From NCBI RefSeq assembly GCF_000015265.1, contig NC_008699.1:992001-1056000 (forward strand): DNA of 64,000 nucleotides, given 5' to 3'. The notes beneath the pieces are model-generated. The model was not told the origin of the DNA. It saw nothing but the letters and a program-made list of their open reading frames with translations, and did not search any database. The DNA is from Nocardioides sp. JS614 (GTDB taxonomy: Bacteria; Actinomycetota; Actinomycetes; Propionibacteriales; Nocardioidaceae). How positions within the stretch are numbered: position 1 is the first letter of the stretch; each line of letters opens with the position of its first letter. Below, piece by piece: positions 8,098 to 17,116 of this stretch. The position numbers were made by a program, and so were the translations under genes.

Positions 8098-9486
8098 GTG
8101 ACCTCGGCTCCTTCCCCGAAGACGGTCGGCGAGCTCCGCGCCTCCGGCCACGTCCAGAAGCACCTGCGCCAGGAGGTCCGCGACAACCTGCTCGCGGCGC
8201 TGCGCGAGGGGCGCGACCCGTGGCCGGGGCTGCACGGTTTCGAGGACACGGTGATCCCCCAGCTCGAGCGGGCGCTGATCGCCGGCCACGACGTGGTGCT
8301 GCTCGGCGAGCGCGGCCAGGGCAAGACCCGGCTGCTGCGCACCCTGGTCGGCCTGCTCGACGAGTGGACGCCGGTGATCGAGGGCTCCGAGCTCGGCGAG
8401 CACCCCTACGACCCGATCACCCACGCCGCGCAACGGCGGGCGGCCGAGCTGGGCGACGACCTGCCGGTCGCGTGGCGGCACCGCGACGAGCGCTACTCCG
8501 AGAAGCTCGCGACGCCGGACACCTCGGTCGCGGACCTGATCGGCGACGTCGACCCGATGAAGGTCGCCGAGGGTCGCTCGCTGGGGGACCCGGAGACCAT
8601 CCACTTCGGGCTGATCCCCCGCAGCCACCGGGGCATCGTCGCCATCAACGAGCTGCCCGACCTCGCCGAGCGGATCCAGGTCGCGATGCTCAACGTGATG
8701 GAGGAGCGCGACATCCAGATCCGCGGCTACGTGCTGCGGCTGCCACTCGACGTGCTCGTCGTCGCCAGCGCGAACCCCGAGGACTACACCAACCGCGGCC
8801 GGATCATCACCCCGCTCAAGGACCGGTTCGGCGCCGAGATCCGCACCCACTACCCGACCGAGCTGGACGACGAGGTGGCCGTGATCCGGCAGGAGGCCGA
8901 CCTGGTCGCCGACGTGCCCGACCAGCTCGTCGAGATCCTGGCCCGCTTCACCCGGGCGCTGCGCGCCTCCAGCGCCGTCGACCAACGCTCGGGCGTCTCG
9001 GCGCGGTTCGCGATCGCCGGGGCCGAGACCGTCGCCGCCGCGGCGTTGCATCGCGCCACCTCGCAGGGCGAGGACCGGGCGGTGGCCCGGGTCGTCGACC
9101 TCGAGACCGCGGTCGACGTGCTCGGCGGCAAGATCGAGTTCGAGAGCGGCGAGGAGGGCCGGGAGGCCGAGATCCTCACTCACCTGCTCCGCACGTCCAC
9201 GGCCGAGACCGTGCGTCACCACTTCCGCGGACTCGACTTCGCGCTGCTCGTCGCCGCGATCGAGAACGGCGCGATGGTCACCACCGGTGAGCAGGTCACC
9301 GCCCGCGACTTCCTCACCGGCCTGCCCGTGCTCGGCGAGTCCGAGCTGTACGACGAGATCTGCGACCGGTTCGAGGCCGGCAACGACGGCGAGCGCGCGT
9401 GCGCGATCGAGCTCGCCCTGGAGGGGCTGTACCTCGCCCGCAAGATCGGCAAGGACACCGACGGAGCAGAGACGGTGTACGGCTAG
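8098..9486 (+). CDS. MoxR/Mg-chelatase-like AAA+ ATPase
   Basis: 462 residues. Walker A is GERGQGKT at about residues 70-77, and GIVAINELPDLAERIQ supplies the Walker B/sensor region. DVLVVASANPEDYTNRGRIITPLKDRFGAEI is the sensor 1-arginine finger stretch typical of ChlI/MoxR proteins. These ATPases act with VWA-domain partners, remodelling or inserting metal cofactors into client enzymes. The VWA partner follows directly, overlapping by one base (TAGTG). The pair matches M. tuberculosis Rv0958/Rv0959 in order and length (recalled). No chlorophyll or cobaltochelatase genes are nearby, so the client is unknown. Confidence 0.88.
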   Translation: MTSAPSPKTVGELRASGHVQKHLRQEVRDNLLAALREGRDPWPGLHGFEDTVIPQLERALIAGHDVVLLGERGQGKTRLLRTLVGLLDEWTPVIEGSELGEHPYDPITHAAQRRAAELGDDLPVAWRHRDERYSEKLATPDTSVADLIGDVDPMKVAEGRSLGDPETIHFGLIPRSHRGIVAINELPDLAERIQVAMLNVMEERDIQIRGYVLRLPLDVLVVASANPEDYTNRGRIITPLKDRFGAEIRTHYPTELDDEVAVIRQEADLVADVPDQLVEILARFTRALRASSAVDQRSGVSARFAIAGAETVAAAALHRATSQGEDRAVARVVDLETAVDVLGGKIEFESGEEGREAEILTHLLRTSTAETVRHHFRGLDFALLVAAIENGAMVTTGEQVTARDFLTGLPVLGESELYDEICDRFEAGNDGERACAIELALEGLYLARKIGKDTDGAETVYG

Positions 9487-11498
9487 TGAAGGACCGGACC
9501 CGGTTCAAGCGGTACGACGGCGGACCGGACCCGCTCGCGCCGCCCGTCGACCTGGCCGAGGCCCTGGACGCCATCGGCGAGGACGTGATGGCCGGGTACT
9601 CCCCGGAGCGGGCGATGCGGGAGTTCCTGCGCCGCGGTGGGCGCGACCAGTCCGGTCTCGACGAGCTGGCCCGCCGGGTGGCGGAGCGGCGTCGCGAGCT
9701 CACCCAGCGGCACCACCTCGACGGCACCCTGAACGAGGTGCGGGAACTGCTCGACCGGGCGTTGCTCGAGGAACGCAAGCAGCTGGCCCGCGACGCGATG
9801 ATGGACGACGCCGACCGGGCCTTCCGTGAGCTGCGCCTGGAGAACCTGCCCTCGTCGACGGCGGCGGCGGTGAGCGAGCTGTCGTCGTACGACTGGCAGA
9901 GCCGGGAGGCGCGCGAGAGCTACGAGAAGATCAAGGACCTGCTCGGCCGCGAGCTGCTCGACCAGCGCTTCGCCGGCCTGAAGCAGGCACTCGAGAACGC
10001 GACGGATGCGGACCGCGCGGCGGTCAACGAGATGCTCCAGGACCTCAACGACCTGCTCGACAAGCACCGGCGCGGCGAGGACACCCAGGCCGACTTCGAC
10101 CGGTTCATGGCCGAGCACGGCGACTTCTTCCCCGAGCGGCCCAAGGACATCGACGAGCTGCTGGACGCGCTGGCGCAGCGTTCCGCCGCCGCCCAGCGGA
10201 TGCTGAACTCGATGTCGCCCGAGCAGCGCCAGGAGCTGATGGAGCTCTCGGCGCAGGCGTTCGGGTCGCCCGAGCTGATGGATCAGCTCGCGCGCATGGA
10301 CGCCAACCTGCAGGCGCTGCGGCCGGGGGAGGACTGGGGCGGCTCGGAGCGCTTCGACGGCGAGGAGGGGCTCGGGCTCGGCGACGGCACCGGGGTGCTC
10401 CAGGACCTCGCCGACCTCGACGACCTGGCCGACCAGCTCTCCCAGTCGTACGGCGGCGCCCGCATGGACGACCTCGACCTCGACAAGCTCGCCCGCCAGC
10501 TCGGCGACGAGGCCGCGGTCGACGCCCGTACCCTGCAGCGGCTCGAGCAGGTGCTGCGCGACTCCGGCTACCTCAAGCGCGGCACCGACGGCCAGCTCCG
10601 GCTCTCACCGAAGGCGATGCGCCGGCTCGGCAAGGCGCTGCTGCGCGACGTCGCCGAGCGGATCTCGGGCCGCCAGGGCCAGCGCGACCTGCAGCGCGCC
10701 GGCGCGGCCGGCGACCTGTCGGGCGCGACCCGGGAGTGGGCGTTCGGCGACACCGAGCCCTGGCACGTGCCGCGCACCATGCTGAACGGCGTGCTGCGCC
10801 GCGCCGGCGATCCGTCCGCCTCGCTGCTGGACATCGGCGACGTGGAGGTGCAGGAGACCGAGGCCCGCACCCAGGCCGCCGTCGCGCTGCTGGTGGACAC
10901 CTCGTTCTCGATGGCGATGGATGGCCGCTGGGTCCCGATGAAGCGGACCGCGCTCGCGCTGCACACGCTGATCCGCTCCCGGTTCCGCGGCGACCACCTG
11001 CAGCTGATCGGCTTCGGCCGGCACGCCGAGGTGATGGAGATCGAGCAGCTGACCGCCCTCGACGCCCGCTGGGACAAGGGCACCAACCTGCACCACGCCC
11101 TGCTGCTCGCCAACCGGCACTTCCGCAAGCACCCGAGCGCCCAGCCGGTGCTGCTCATCGTCACCGACGGCGAGCCGACCTCCCACCTCGAGCCCGACGG
11201 CGAGGTCTACTTCTCCTACCCGCCGCACCCGCTCACCGTGGCGTACGCCGTCCGCGAGCTCGACGCCGCCGGCCGGCTCGGCGCGCAGACGACGTTCTTC
11301 CGGCTCGGCGACGACCCGGGCCTGGGCCGGTTCATCGACCAGATGGCCCGCCGCGTCGACGGCCGGGTGGTCGCTCCCGAGCTCGACGACCTCGGCGCCG
11401 CGGTCGTCGGCTCCTACCTCGGCTCCCGCCGGCCCAGCGCGGGCTACGGCGGCTACGGCGACTGGTTCGGCGGCCGCGGCTTCTGGGTCGGCGACTAG
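9486..11498 (+). CDS. VWA-domain protein, partner of AAA+ ATPase
   Basis: 670 residues from GTG 9486, which overlaps the last base of the ATPase stop, so translation is coupled. The first two-thirds is charged and helical (for example LTQRHHLDGTLNEVRELLDRALLEERKQ) with no fold I recognise. The C-terminal third (about 460-640) is a von Willebrand A domain with a full MIDAS metal site: D471-T-S-F-S, a downstream Thr (DKGTNLHH) and TDGEP. VWA domains with MIDAS bind Mg2+ and protein partners, and in MoxR/VWA systems they present the client to the ATPase. The C-terminus is rich in Gly, Tyr and Phe. Its stop lies inside a 26-base palindrome shared with the convergent gene. Confidence 0.85.
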   Translation: MKDRTRFKRYDGGPDPLAPPVDLAEALDAIGEDVMAGYSPERAMREFLRRGGRDQSGLDELARRVAERRRELTQRHHLDGTLNEVRELLDRALLEERKQLARDAMMDDADRAFRELRLENLPSSTAAAVSELSSYDWQSREARESYEKIKDLLGRELLDQRFAGLKQALENATDADRAAVNEMLQDLNDLLDKHRRGEDTQADFDRFMAEHGDFFPERPKDIDELLDALAQRSAAAQRMLNSMSPEQRQELMELSAQAFGSPELMDQLARMDANLQALRPGEDWGGSERFDGEEGLGLGDGTGVLQDLADLDDLADQLSQSYGGARMDDLDLDKLARQLGDEAAVDARTLQRLEQVLRDSGYLKRGTDGQLRLSPKAMRRLGKALLRDVAERISGRQGQRDLQRAGAAGDLSGATREWAFGDTEPWHVPRTMLNGVLRRAGDPSASLLDIGDVEVQETEARTQAAVALLVDTSFSMAMDGRWVPMKRTALALHTLIRSRFRGDHLQLIGFGRHAEVMEIEQLTALDARWDKGTNLHHALLLANRHFRKHPSAQPVLLIVTDGEPTSHLEPDGEVYFSYPPHPLTVAYAVRELDAAGRLGAQTTFFRLGDDPGLGRFIDQMARRVDGRVVAPELDDLGAAVVGSYLGSRRPSAGYGGYGDWFGGRGFWVGD

Positions 11499-11520
11499 TG
11501 TGGCGCGCGCGCCACACTAG
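11495..11520. terminator. 26-base perfect palindrome spanning both convergent stop codons
   Basis: Arms CTAGTGTGGCGCG and CGCGCCACACTAG meet with no spacer. The TAG of the VWA gene (11496-11498) and the TAG of the GH31 gene (11517-11519 read on the minus strand) both lie inside it. A hairpin here could end both transcripts. There is no T-tract, so a bidirectional terminator is an inference. Confidence 0.55.
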
Positions 11521-13991
11521 CGGCAGGCGCTGACCCGCACCTCGCCTCCGGCGGCGGGACCGGCGCTGAACCGCAGCACCTGCCGGCCGGGCGCGTACTC
11601 GAACCGCACCCGGGCGCCGTCGGCCCGGACCTCGCACGGCCGCCAGGCGGGGTCGAGGCCCGCCAGCGTCGCCCGCACGGCGTACGTCCGCGCGTCCGCC
11701 GCGTCGAGCCGTAGCGTCCAGGACCCACGGGTGACCTCCGAGCGCAGCGTCTCGCCCGGGCCGAGGGCGCCCCGCCAGGTCCCGGACCGCGGCGCGGCGA
11801 GGAGGGTACGCCGAGCGGCCCGGTCGGCCAGCCGGACGATGCCGTCGCCGTAGTCGCTGAGGGTGTCGACGCCGCGCGGCAGCAGCGGCACGACCGCGCC
11901 GGCGCGCAGGAACAGCGGGATGGTGCCGAGCGGTGCCCGGGCGGTCACGGTGCGGTGCCCGCGCACCACGTCGGCGTGCCGCAGGCCGAAGCGCCCGTCG
12001 TCGCGCAGCCGCCAGGCACGGGCGAGCTCGATCCAGTGACCGCGGGGGAGGTACACCGGTCGCGTGCTGGCGCCCGGACTGGTCACCGGGGCCACGAGCA
12101 GGTCGCGGCCGAAGAGGTACTCGTCGTCCGCGCGCACGGCCTGCCCGTCAGCGGGATGGACCAGGGCGAGGTGCCGCATCAGCGGCAGTCCCCGCTGCAG
12201 GTAGGCGTCCTGGCTGCCGGCGATGTAGGGGTAGAGCATCGTGCGCAGGCGGGTGTAGCGCTTCCACACCGGGGCAACCGTCGGGTCGGTGACCATGGGC
12301 CGTTCGCCGGAGACACCGATCGAGATGCCTCCGGACTGCAGCCGCATCACGCCGGTGAAGGCGCCGTACTCGATCCATCGGGCCAGCAGCTCGGGTGTCA
12401 GCGTCGGGTCGCCGGGCAGGGTGAAGAAGCCGCCGATGTCCGGCCCCCAGAAGGACAGCCCGGAGGTGCCGCTGGTCAGGCCCTGGCGGACCGAGGAGGA
12501 CAGGCCGTCGAAGTCCCACGAGGTGGTGGGGTCACCGCCCCACACGATCGAGGACTCCTTGATGGCATCGGTCCACCCGGAGCGGTTGAACCGCAGCAGC
12601 GGCCGCGATGCCTGGGTCTCGAAGTCGCGGGCGGCGGCGTGGTACTGCTCGACGTACCGGTTGTGCATCGTCGGCCCCGGGGTGCCGTCGGCCGACACCG
12701 CGGTCGCGGGGGTGTACTCGCCGAAGTCCTCCATCCAGCCGTCGTAGCCGTCCGCGACCGCCTCGTCGAGCAGCTGGTGGAAGAGGTCGCGGCCGGGCGC
12801 GGCGGAGAAGTCGAGCTGGGAGACCCGGAAGTTCGTCGCGGTCGAGTAGCGGTAGACCAGCGGTGAGCCGTCGGGGTTGCGGGTGAACGCGCCCGCGGCG
12901 ACGCCCTCGTCGTAGACCGGCTGGTAGCTCGTGCAGACCATCGGGTTGAAGTACGTCGTCACCCCCACGCCCCGGCCGTGCAGCGCCTCGGTGAGGGCGC
13001 GCTCGCGCGCGGAGTCCTGGGCCCCGCAGGGCAGGTAGTGGACGTAGGTCTGGGCGACCGAGATCGCGACGTCGCGGTCGCGCTGCTCCGCGAGCCCGGC
13101 CACGGCATCACCGACCGGCTGCCACCAGGCGCCGTAGACCATCGGGCTGGCCGGGGCGGGCTGCCGGCCGACCGCACCGGTCATCCGGGCCAGGGCCCGC
13201 GCCGGCGTCGGTCCCGAGAAGACGCGCAGGTCGAGCCGGTCGGACCGGACCACCAGCCGGCTCACGTCCGGGTGCTGCCGCGTCGCGAGCTCGAAGGAGC
13301 TGTCCTCGTCGTTGTCGACGAGCACGCCGTACCCGGCGGTCGAGAGCACCCACGGCACCGGGAAGTACGTCGCGTCCGCGCGGCTGCTGTAGCCGGGCTG
13401 CGGGACGAAGCCGGACACGAGCAGCGCCTGGCTGGTCGTGTAGGGGCCGTCCAGGACCCGGTTCTGCACCTCACGGCCGCGATGGTCCACGGCGTCCGAG
13501 CGCTCGCCCAGGCCGAGGTAGCGCTCGTCGCGGGGCGCGCGGAAGTCGATCGACACCGCAGTGATCCCGCTGCCCGACCCGGCCACCGCCACGGCGTACG
13601 CGCCGTCGCCCGCAGGGCTGACCCGCACGCTCGCGGTGAGCGCGGGATCGGCCGTGCCGAGCTCGACGACGTCGTCGTCGTGCACGGCCACCACGTGGTC
13701 GGCGGGCACCCGCCCGGCCGCCGTGACCAGCGCGATCGCGTCCCGCGCGACCGTGGCCAACACGGTGCCGTCGCGGTCGACGAAGCGCACCGACCAGTCG
13801 CCGCCGATGGGGGCGCTCACCACGGCGTGCATCCCGTCGGACCCGTCGGGCGCGGCCCGGTCCGGCGCCGACCCGCCCGACGTCCGGCCGTCCGGACCGT
13901 CGGCGGCCGAGGTGGCCGGCGCACCGGTCACCAGCAGGCCGGCGACGAGGGCGAGTCCGGCAGCGGTCGAGCGCAAGGAGCGGGCACGCAT
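11517..13991 (-). CDS. Secreted glycoside hydrolase family 31 (alpha-glucosidase-like)
   Basis: 824 residues from ATG 13991, chosen because it opens a standard Sec signal peptide (MRARSLRSTAAG, a hydrophobic stretch, then APATSA-A); an ATG 16 codons earlier would bury it. The GH31 (alpha/beta)8 barrel is clear: nucleophile D422 in GWMEDFGEYTP, acid/base D487 in VWGGDPTTSWDFDGL, with FNRSGW and FWGPDIGGFF. N-terminal and C-terminal beta domains flank it (for example YLPRGHWIEL). Family enzymes release alpha-linked sugars by a retaining mechanism. The sulfoquinovose signature (QDW) is missing, so it is probably an alpha-glucosidase or alpha-xylosidase-like enzyme. No sugar transporter is nearby. 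Confidence 0.88.
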   Translation of the reverse strand: MRARSLRSTAAGLALVAGLLVTGAPATSAADGPDGRTSGGSAPDRAAPDGSDGMHAVVSAPIGGDWSVRFVDRDGTVLATVARDAIALVTAAGRVPADHVVAVHDDDVVELGTADPALTASVRVSPAGDGAYAVAVAGSGSGITAVSIDFRAPRDERYLGLGERSDAVDHRGREVQNRVLDGPYTTSQALLVSGFVPQPGYSSRADATYFPVPWVLSTAGYGVLVDNDEDSSFELATRQHPDVSRLVVRSDRLDLRVFSGPTPARALARMTGAVGRQPAPASPMVYGAWWQPVGDAVAGLAEQRDRDVAISVAQTYVHYLPCGAQDSARERALTEALHGRGVGVTTYFNPMVCTSYQPVYDEGVAAGAFTRNPDGSPLVYRYSTATNFRVSQLDFSAAPGRDLFHQLLDEAVADGYDGWMEDFGEYTPATAVSADGTPGPTMHNRYVEQYHAAARDFETQASRPLLRFNRSGWTDAIKESSIVWGGDPTTSWDFDGLSSSVRQGLTSGTSGLSFWGPDIGGFFTLPGDPTLTPELLARWIEYGAFTGVMRLQSGGISIGVSGERPMVTDPTVAPVWKRYTRLRTMLYPYIAGSQDAYLQRGLPLMRHLALVHPADGQAVRADDEYLFGRDLLVAPVTSPGASTRPVYLPRGHWIELARAWRLRDDGRFGLRHADVVRGHRTVTARAPLGTIPLFLRAGAVVPLLPRGVDTLSDYGDGIVRLADRAARRTLLAAPRSGTWRGALGPGETLRSEVTRGSWTLRLDAADARTYAVRATLAGLDPAWRPCEVRADGARVRFEYAPGRQVLRFSAGPAAGGEVRVSACR

Positions 13992-14046
13992 GGCGGCATG
14001 CTCGCACGACACGCGCGGTGCCACCGGGCTTCGCAGCACGACCCGC

Positions 14047-14445
14047 CTACCAGGTGTCGTAGCGGGCCCACCGCTCCCAGTTGGCGCACGGCCGGGTCGA
14101 GGTGGACCGTACGCCGCTGCAGGCCGGATCCTCGTCGGGTGCCATCAGCTCGTCGGTCGCCAGGTCGCGCACCAGCAGGTGGCGTGCCAGCCGGTAGCCG
14201 TTGAGGAAGATCTCGCAGTCGCAGAACCCGCCGATGCCGCCGAGCCGCCGCTCCAGCCCGGTCGCGGTCGGGGACCGCAGGTCGCGGAAGCGCTGGGCCC
14301 AGCGCAGCGTGGTGTCACACCCGAAGTCGGGGAGCATCCGCGCGACGAAGCAGGCCAGACACTCGTGCGGCGCCGGCTGGCTCCGTGGGTCGGCCAGGAT
14401 CCGCAGGTAGCGCTCGGCCTCGTCGGCCACCGACATCTCGCTCAT
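14047..14445 (-). CDS. DUF2695-like small cysteine-containing protein
   Basis: 132 residues (ATG 14445; a second ATG at 14433 is possible). Features visible: ECLACFVARMLPDFGCDTTLRWAQRFRDLR, then LGGIGGFCDCEIFLNGYRL. Paired cysteines around an amphipathic core with the GGFCDCE motif are the pattern I associate with DUF2695, whose function is unknown. The C-terminal 40 residues contain two further Cys and a WERWARYDTW end. It lies just beyond the start of the GH31 gene in the same direction; a 55-base gap makes co-transcription possible but not certain. Confidence 0.65.
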   Translation of the reverse strand: MSEMSVADEAERYLRILADPRSQPAPHECLACFVARMLPDFGCDTTLRWAQRFRDLRSPTATGLERRLGGIGGFCDCEIFLNGYRLARHLLVRDLATDELMAPDEDPACSGVRSTSTRPCANWERWARYDTW

Positions 14446-14653
14446 GCCATCGTTCTACTGGCCCCCGCCGACACCCAGGCGGGCTCGTGAGCAAAGTGCG
14501 GTGGCGGGAATGAGCCCAGCTGATGCCATCCACCGCACTCTCGAGCAGCCGTCGGCCAGCGCCCGGGGGCAGACGGCGACAGCTCGCCTGCCGTTCCCGG
14601 AGCCGCCAAGATCGCAACCGCCGCTCGCACCTCAACCACCGGGTCGCGAGCCC

Positions 14654-14667
14654 GGGACCAAGGACCC
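14654..14667. promoter_or_regulatory. DosR-like operator, one mismatch
   Basis: GGGACCAAGGACCC; only the T of the right arm is changed. It lies 35 bases before the GTG at 14703 and far from the other stress genes. Candidate only. Confidence 0.4.
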
Positions 14668-14702
14668 TGGGTGTCGGGGGTGCTCGGCGTGACCATGGGC
14701 GC

Positions 14703-15299
14703 GTGGAGAACGCACGCGTCCGCGTGTACTGGCTCCCGCTCGGCGCCGGCGGGCGCGCCGTCGGGCGCGCCGTCGCGCGCAACGGCCGGCTCTTCGAGGC
14801 CTGGGTCGCGCGCCGGGAGCACCGCAGCCCGTGCGAGCTCTACCACGCGGCGCTGCAGGTCGAGGTCGGGTCGGCGGCGTACGTCGTCGAGATGGCCCCG
14901 GCGTGGAGCCGGGTCGCGGAGGACCGGGGCGTGGTCGCCACGGGCCCGGTGGGCCTGCGCTGGCTGGGCCGCTCGGCCCTGTTCCGCTACGAGGTGCGCC
15001 GCTGGCGCGAGGGCGTCATCCCCGACCTGGAGTACGCCGTCGGCGGGCCGGTGCTCGTCCGGACCGACTCCACCCGCGCCGTGCACCTGCTCGCCCTGGT
15101 GCCACTGGTCCCCGGGCTGACCTGGGGCCGCGACGAGCTCGGCCTCGGTGAGATGTGGAACTCCAACTCGCTGGTCGCGTGGCTGCTGGCCGGCAGCGGC
15201 CACGACGTCGGCGAGCTCGCGCCACCTGCGGGTGGCCGGGCACCGGGCTGGGCCGCCGGCCTGCGCCTGGTCCGCACGTGGGACCAGGCCGCGGCCTGA
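14703..15299 (+). CDS. Conserved hypothetical protein of actinobacteria
   Basis: 198 residues from GTG 14703. The N-terminal part reads RVYWLPLGAGGRAVGRAVARNGRLFEAW, and the middle contains CELYHAALQVEV, YVVEMAPAWSR and WLGRSALFRYEVRRW. GEMWNSNSLVAWLLAG towards the end recalls the Asn/Trp-rich patch of papain-like or permuted folds, but no catalytic triad can be assigned. I know the family only as an uncharacterised actinobacterial one. The frame is open back to 14523, but upstream sequence is low-complexity, and the DosR-like box at 14654 would then lie inside the gene. Third-position G/C is normal for the region. Function not assigned. Confidence 0.7.
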   Translation: MENARVRVYWLPLGAGGRAVGRAVARNGRLFEAWVARREHRSPCELYHAALQVEVGSAAYVVEMAPAWSRVAEDRGVVATGPVGLRWLGRSALFRYEVRRWREGVIPDLEYAVGGPVLVRTDSTRAVHLLALVPLVPGLTWGRDELGLGEMWNSNSLVAWLLAGSGHDVGELAPPAGGRAPGWAAGLRLVRTWDQAAA

Positions 15300-15321
15300 C
15301 GGGTCGAGTCGCCGACCGGGC

Positions 15322-16170
15322 TCAGGCCGGGTGCAGGATCGCGGCCAGCTCCTCCACGCCGTCGACGAGCCGGGTGCCCGGACGGGCCCAGGCGGCGTTG
15401 GCGTCGACGGCGTGCACGGGTACGCCGGAGGGCAGCACGCCCGAGGCGACCAGGTCGGCGGCGAGCGACCGCGCGCCCTCCAGGTCGTAGCCGCACGGCG
15501 CGCACACGACGACGTCGGGCGCCGCCTCGTGCACCTGCTCCCACAGCACCCGCTCGGACTTCGCGCCGGGCTTCCCGAGCAGGGCCACGCCGCCGGCCGC
15601 CTCGATCATCTCCGGCACCCAGTGGCCCGGCGCGTACGGCGGATCGGTCCACTCGAGCAGCATCACCCGGGGCCGCGGGCGACCGGCCACGCGCGCGGCG
15701 GCCGCGGCGAGCCGGTTCCGCTGCGCCGCGACCAGCGCCGTCGCCTCCACGGTACGACCGGTGACCCGGCCGAGCAGCAGGATCGAGTCGAGCACCTCGT
15801 CCAACGTGTGGGGGTCGATCGTGAGCACCTCGGCGGTGCAGCCCAGGTGGGCCAGCGCGTCGTCGACCACGGACACGTCGACGGCGCAGACCGCGCACAG
15901 GTCCTGGGTGACCACGAGGTCGGCGTCGAGGCCGGCGAGCGCGTCCGCGGCCAGGTGGTACAGGTCCTCGCCGCGAGACAGCGCGCCGACGACGTACGCG
16001 TCGATCTCCGCCGGCGTCAGCCCGGAGGGCATCGCCGAGGTCGACACCACGGTCCGGGCCCGGGCCTCGGCCGGGTAGTCGCACTCGAAGGTGACCCCGA
16101 CGACGTCGGGACCCGCGCCGATCGCGAACAGGATCTCGGTCGTCGAGGGCAGCAACGAGACGATCCGCAC
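15322..16170 (-). CDS. BtuF-like substrate-binding protein without signal peptide
   Basis: 282 residues with the two-lobe periplasmic-binding-protein fold of the BtuF/FhuD class: MRIVSLLPSTTEILFAIGAG, CDYPAEARARTVVSTSAMPSGLTPAEIDAYV, and the helical linker AALVAAQRNRLAAAA. It begins directly at the mature-like MRIVSLLPS, with no Sec signal or lipobox, so it is likely cytoplasmic. Proteins of this kind are annotated as cobalamin-binding, but a transport role is doubtful when no permease or ATPase gene adjoins, as here. A TAGGGT box ends about seven bases before the GTG start, suggesting a leaderless transcript. LCAVCAVD and CAPCGYD supply cysteines that could bind metal. Confidence 0.78.
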   Translation of the reverse strand: MRIVSLLPSTTEILFAIGAGPDVVGVTFECDYPAEARARTVVSTSAMPSGLTPAEIDAYVVGALSRGEDLYHLAADALAGLDADLVVTQDLCAVCAVDVSVVDDALAHLGCTAEVLTIDPHTLDEVLDSILLLGRVTGRTVEATALVAAQRNRLAAAAARVAGRPRPRVMLLEWTDPPYAPGHWVPEMIEAAGGVALLGKPGAKSERVLWEQVHEAAPDVVVCAPCGYDLEGARSLAADLVASGVLPSGVPVHAVDANAAWARPGTRLVDGVEELAAILHPA

Positions 16171-16252
16171 GCCCCGACCCTAGCTTCGCTAGTCGGACCC
16201 TGTGGGGGCGGCGCGTGCGGATCGGTCCACCTGCTCGAGGATCGACCCGGGA

Positions 16253-16927
16253 TCAGACGCTCTCGAGCGCCAGCTCGGTCAGGTCGATCGACTTCGGGAT
16301 CGACGGCGCGGAGGCGTCCATCGACATCGTGCTCGTGTAGACGATGAACTCGCCCTGGTGGGCGAACAGCGAGTTGAAGACCATCGACGTCGTCTGGTCA
16401 CCGGTCTTGCAGGTCGACCTGACCTGGTAGCCCCAGCGCTCGTCGCCGAGGCTGAACTTGATCTTCTTCATCGAGGTCTTGCAGTGCGACCCGCCGCCCC
16501 CGCCGCCTCCACCACCGGGGGTGGTCGATGGGCACTTCTTGGACTGGGCCGCGTAGCCGTGCAGGTACTTGATCGCCGCCTTGGCCGACGGGAACTGCAT
16601 CGCGATCGCCGAGACGCCCGGGTGCTCGCCGGTCATCGCGAACACGTCCGGGTCACCGGAGATGTAGTCGGGGGAGTACGACGCGCTGCGCTGCGACGCT
16701 CCCTTGATCACCTTGGTGGTGTGGCACTTCTTGCCCGGCCCGTAGACCTTGCCGCCGCTCTCGCTGGCGGTGCCGCCCTCGAGGTGCGGGTAGATCGTGG
16801 CGACGTCGTCGATGCTCGGGACCTGTGCGCCGGACTCGGCCGCGGTGGCGGGAGCGGTGGTCGCGGCGAGGGCGAGGGCGGGGGCGGCGAGCGCGATCAG
16901 CGCCCGGGTCAGCCAGCGGCGGTGCAT
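16253..16927 (-). CDS. Secreted protein of unknown function, sensor-domain-like
   Basis: 224 residues. The N-terminus is a signal peptide (MHRRWLTRALIALAAPALALA, then ATTAPATAAE). The mature part has four cysteines (CHTTKV, KKCPST, SHCKTS, STCKTG), enough for two disulfides, and a run of nine glycines between the second and third. The pattern of a roughly 200-residue exported domain with two disulfides recalls the PknH-type extracellular sensor domain of actinobacteria, but I cannot confirm that by eye. ATG 16927 is preceded by a purine-rich GAGAGAG. It is transcribed away from the TSUP gene at 17117. Function not assigned. Confidence 0.7.
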   Translation of the reverse strand: MHRRWLTRALIALAAPALALAATTAPATAAESGAQVPSIDDVATIYPHLEGGTASESGGKVYGPGKKCHTTKVIKGASQRSASYSPDYISGDPDVFAMTGEHPGVSAIAMQFPSAKAAIKYLHGYAAQSKKCPSTTPGGGGGGGGGSHCKTSMKKIKFSLGDERWGYQVRSTCKTGDQTTSMVFNSLFAHQGEFIVYTSTMSMDASAPSIPKSIDLTELALESV

Positions 16928-17116
16928 GGTGTTCTCTCTCTGTCGTCGGTCGGTCGGTCGTCCGTCGGTCTCGGAGGTTCCCGGTGCTGGTGCACCGGGG
17001 CGGCCGATCCGGTTCGGTGGGGGAACCCTGTCGTCGGTCGCTTGAGGTCCACTGGGAGCCGGCTTGGGGTCTCGGTACGCTCGCTGACGCTCGCTACTGG
17101 ACCACCGAGAAGGCCG

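Noticed and set aside
11517..13991. GH31 enzyme as a sulfoquinovosidase, because of GWMEDFGEYTP
   Set aside because: The sulfonate-binding QDW stretch and neighbouring Arg/Trp expected in that group are missing; the equivalent region reads TYVHYLPCGAQ. No sulfoquinovose pathway genes are nearby.
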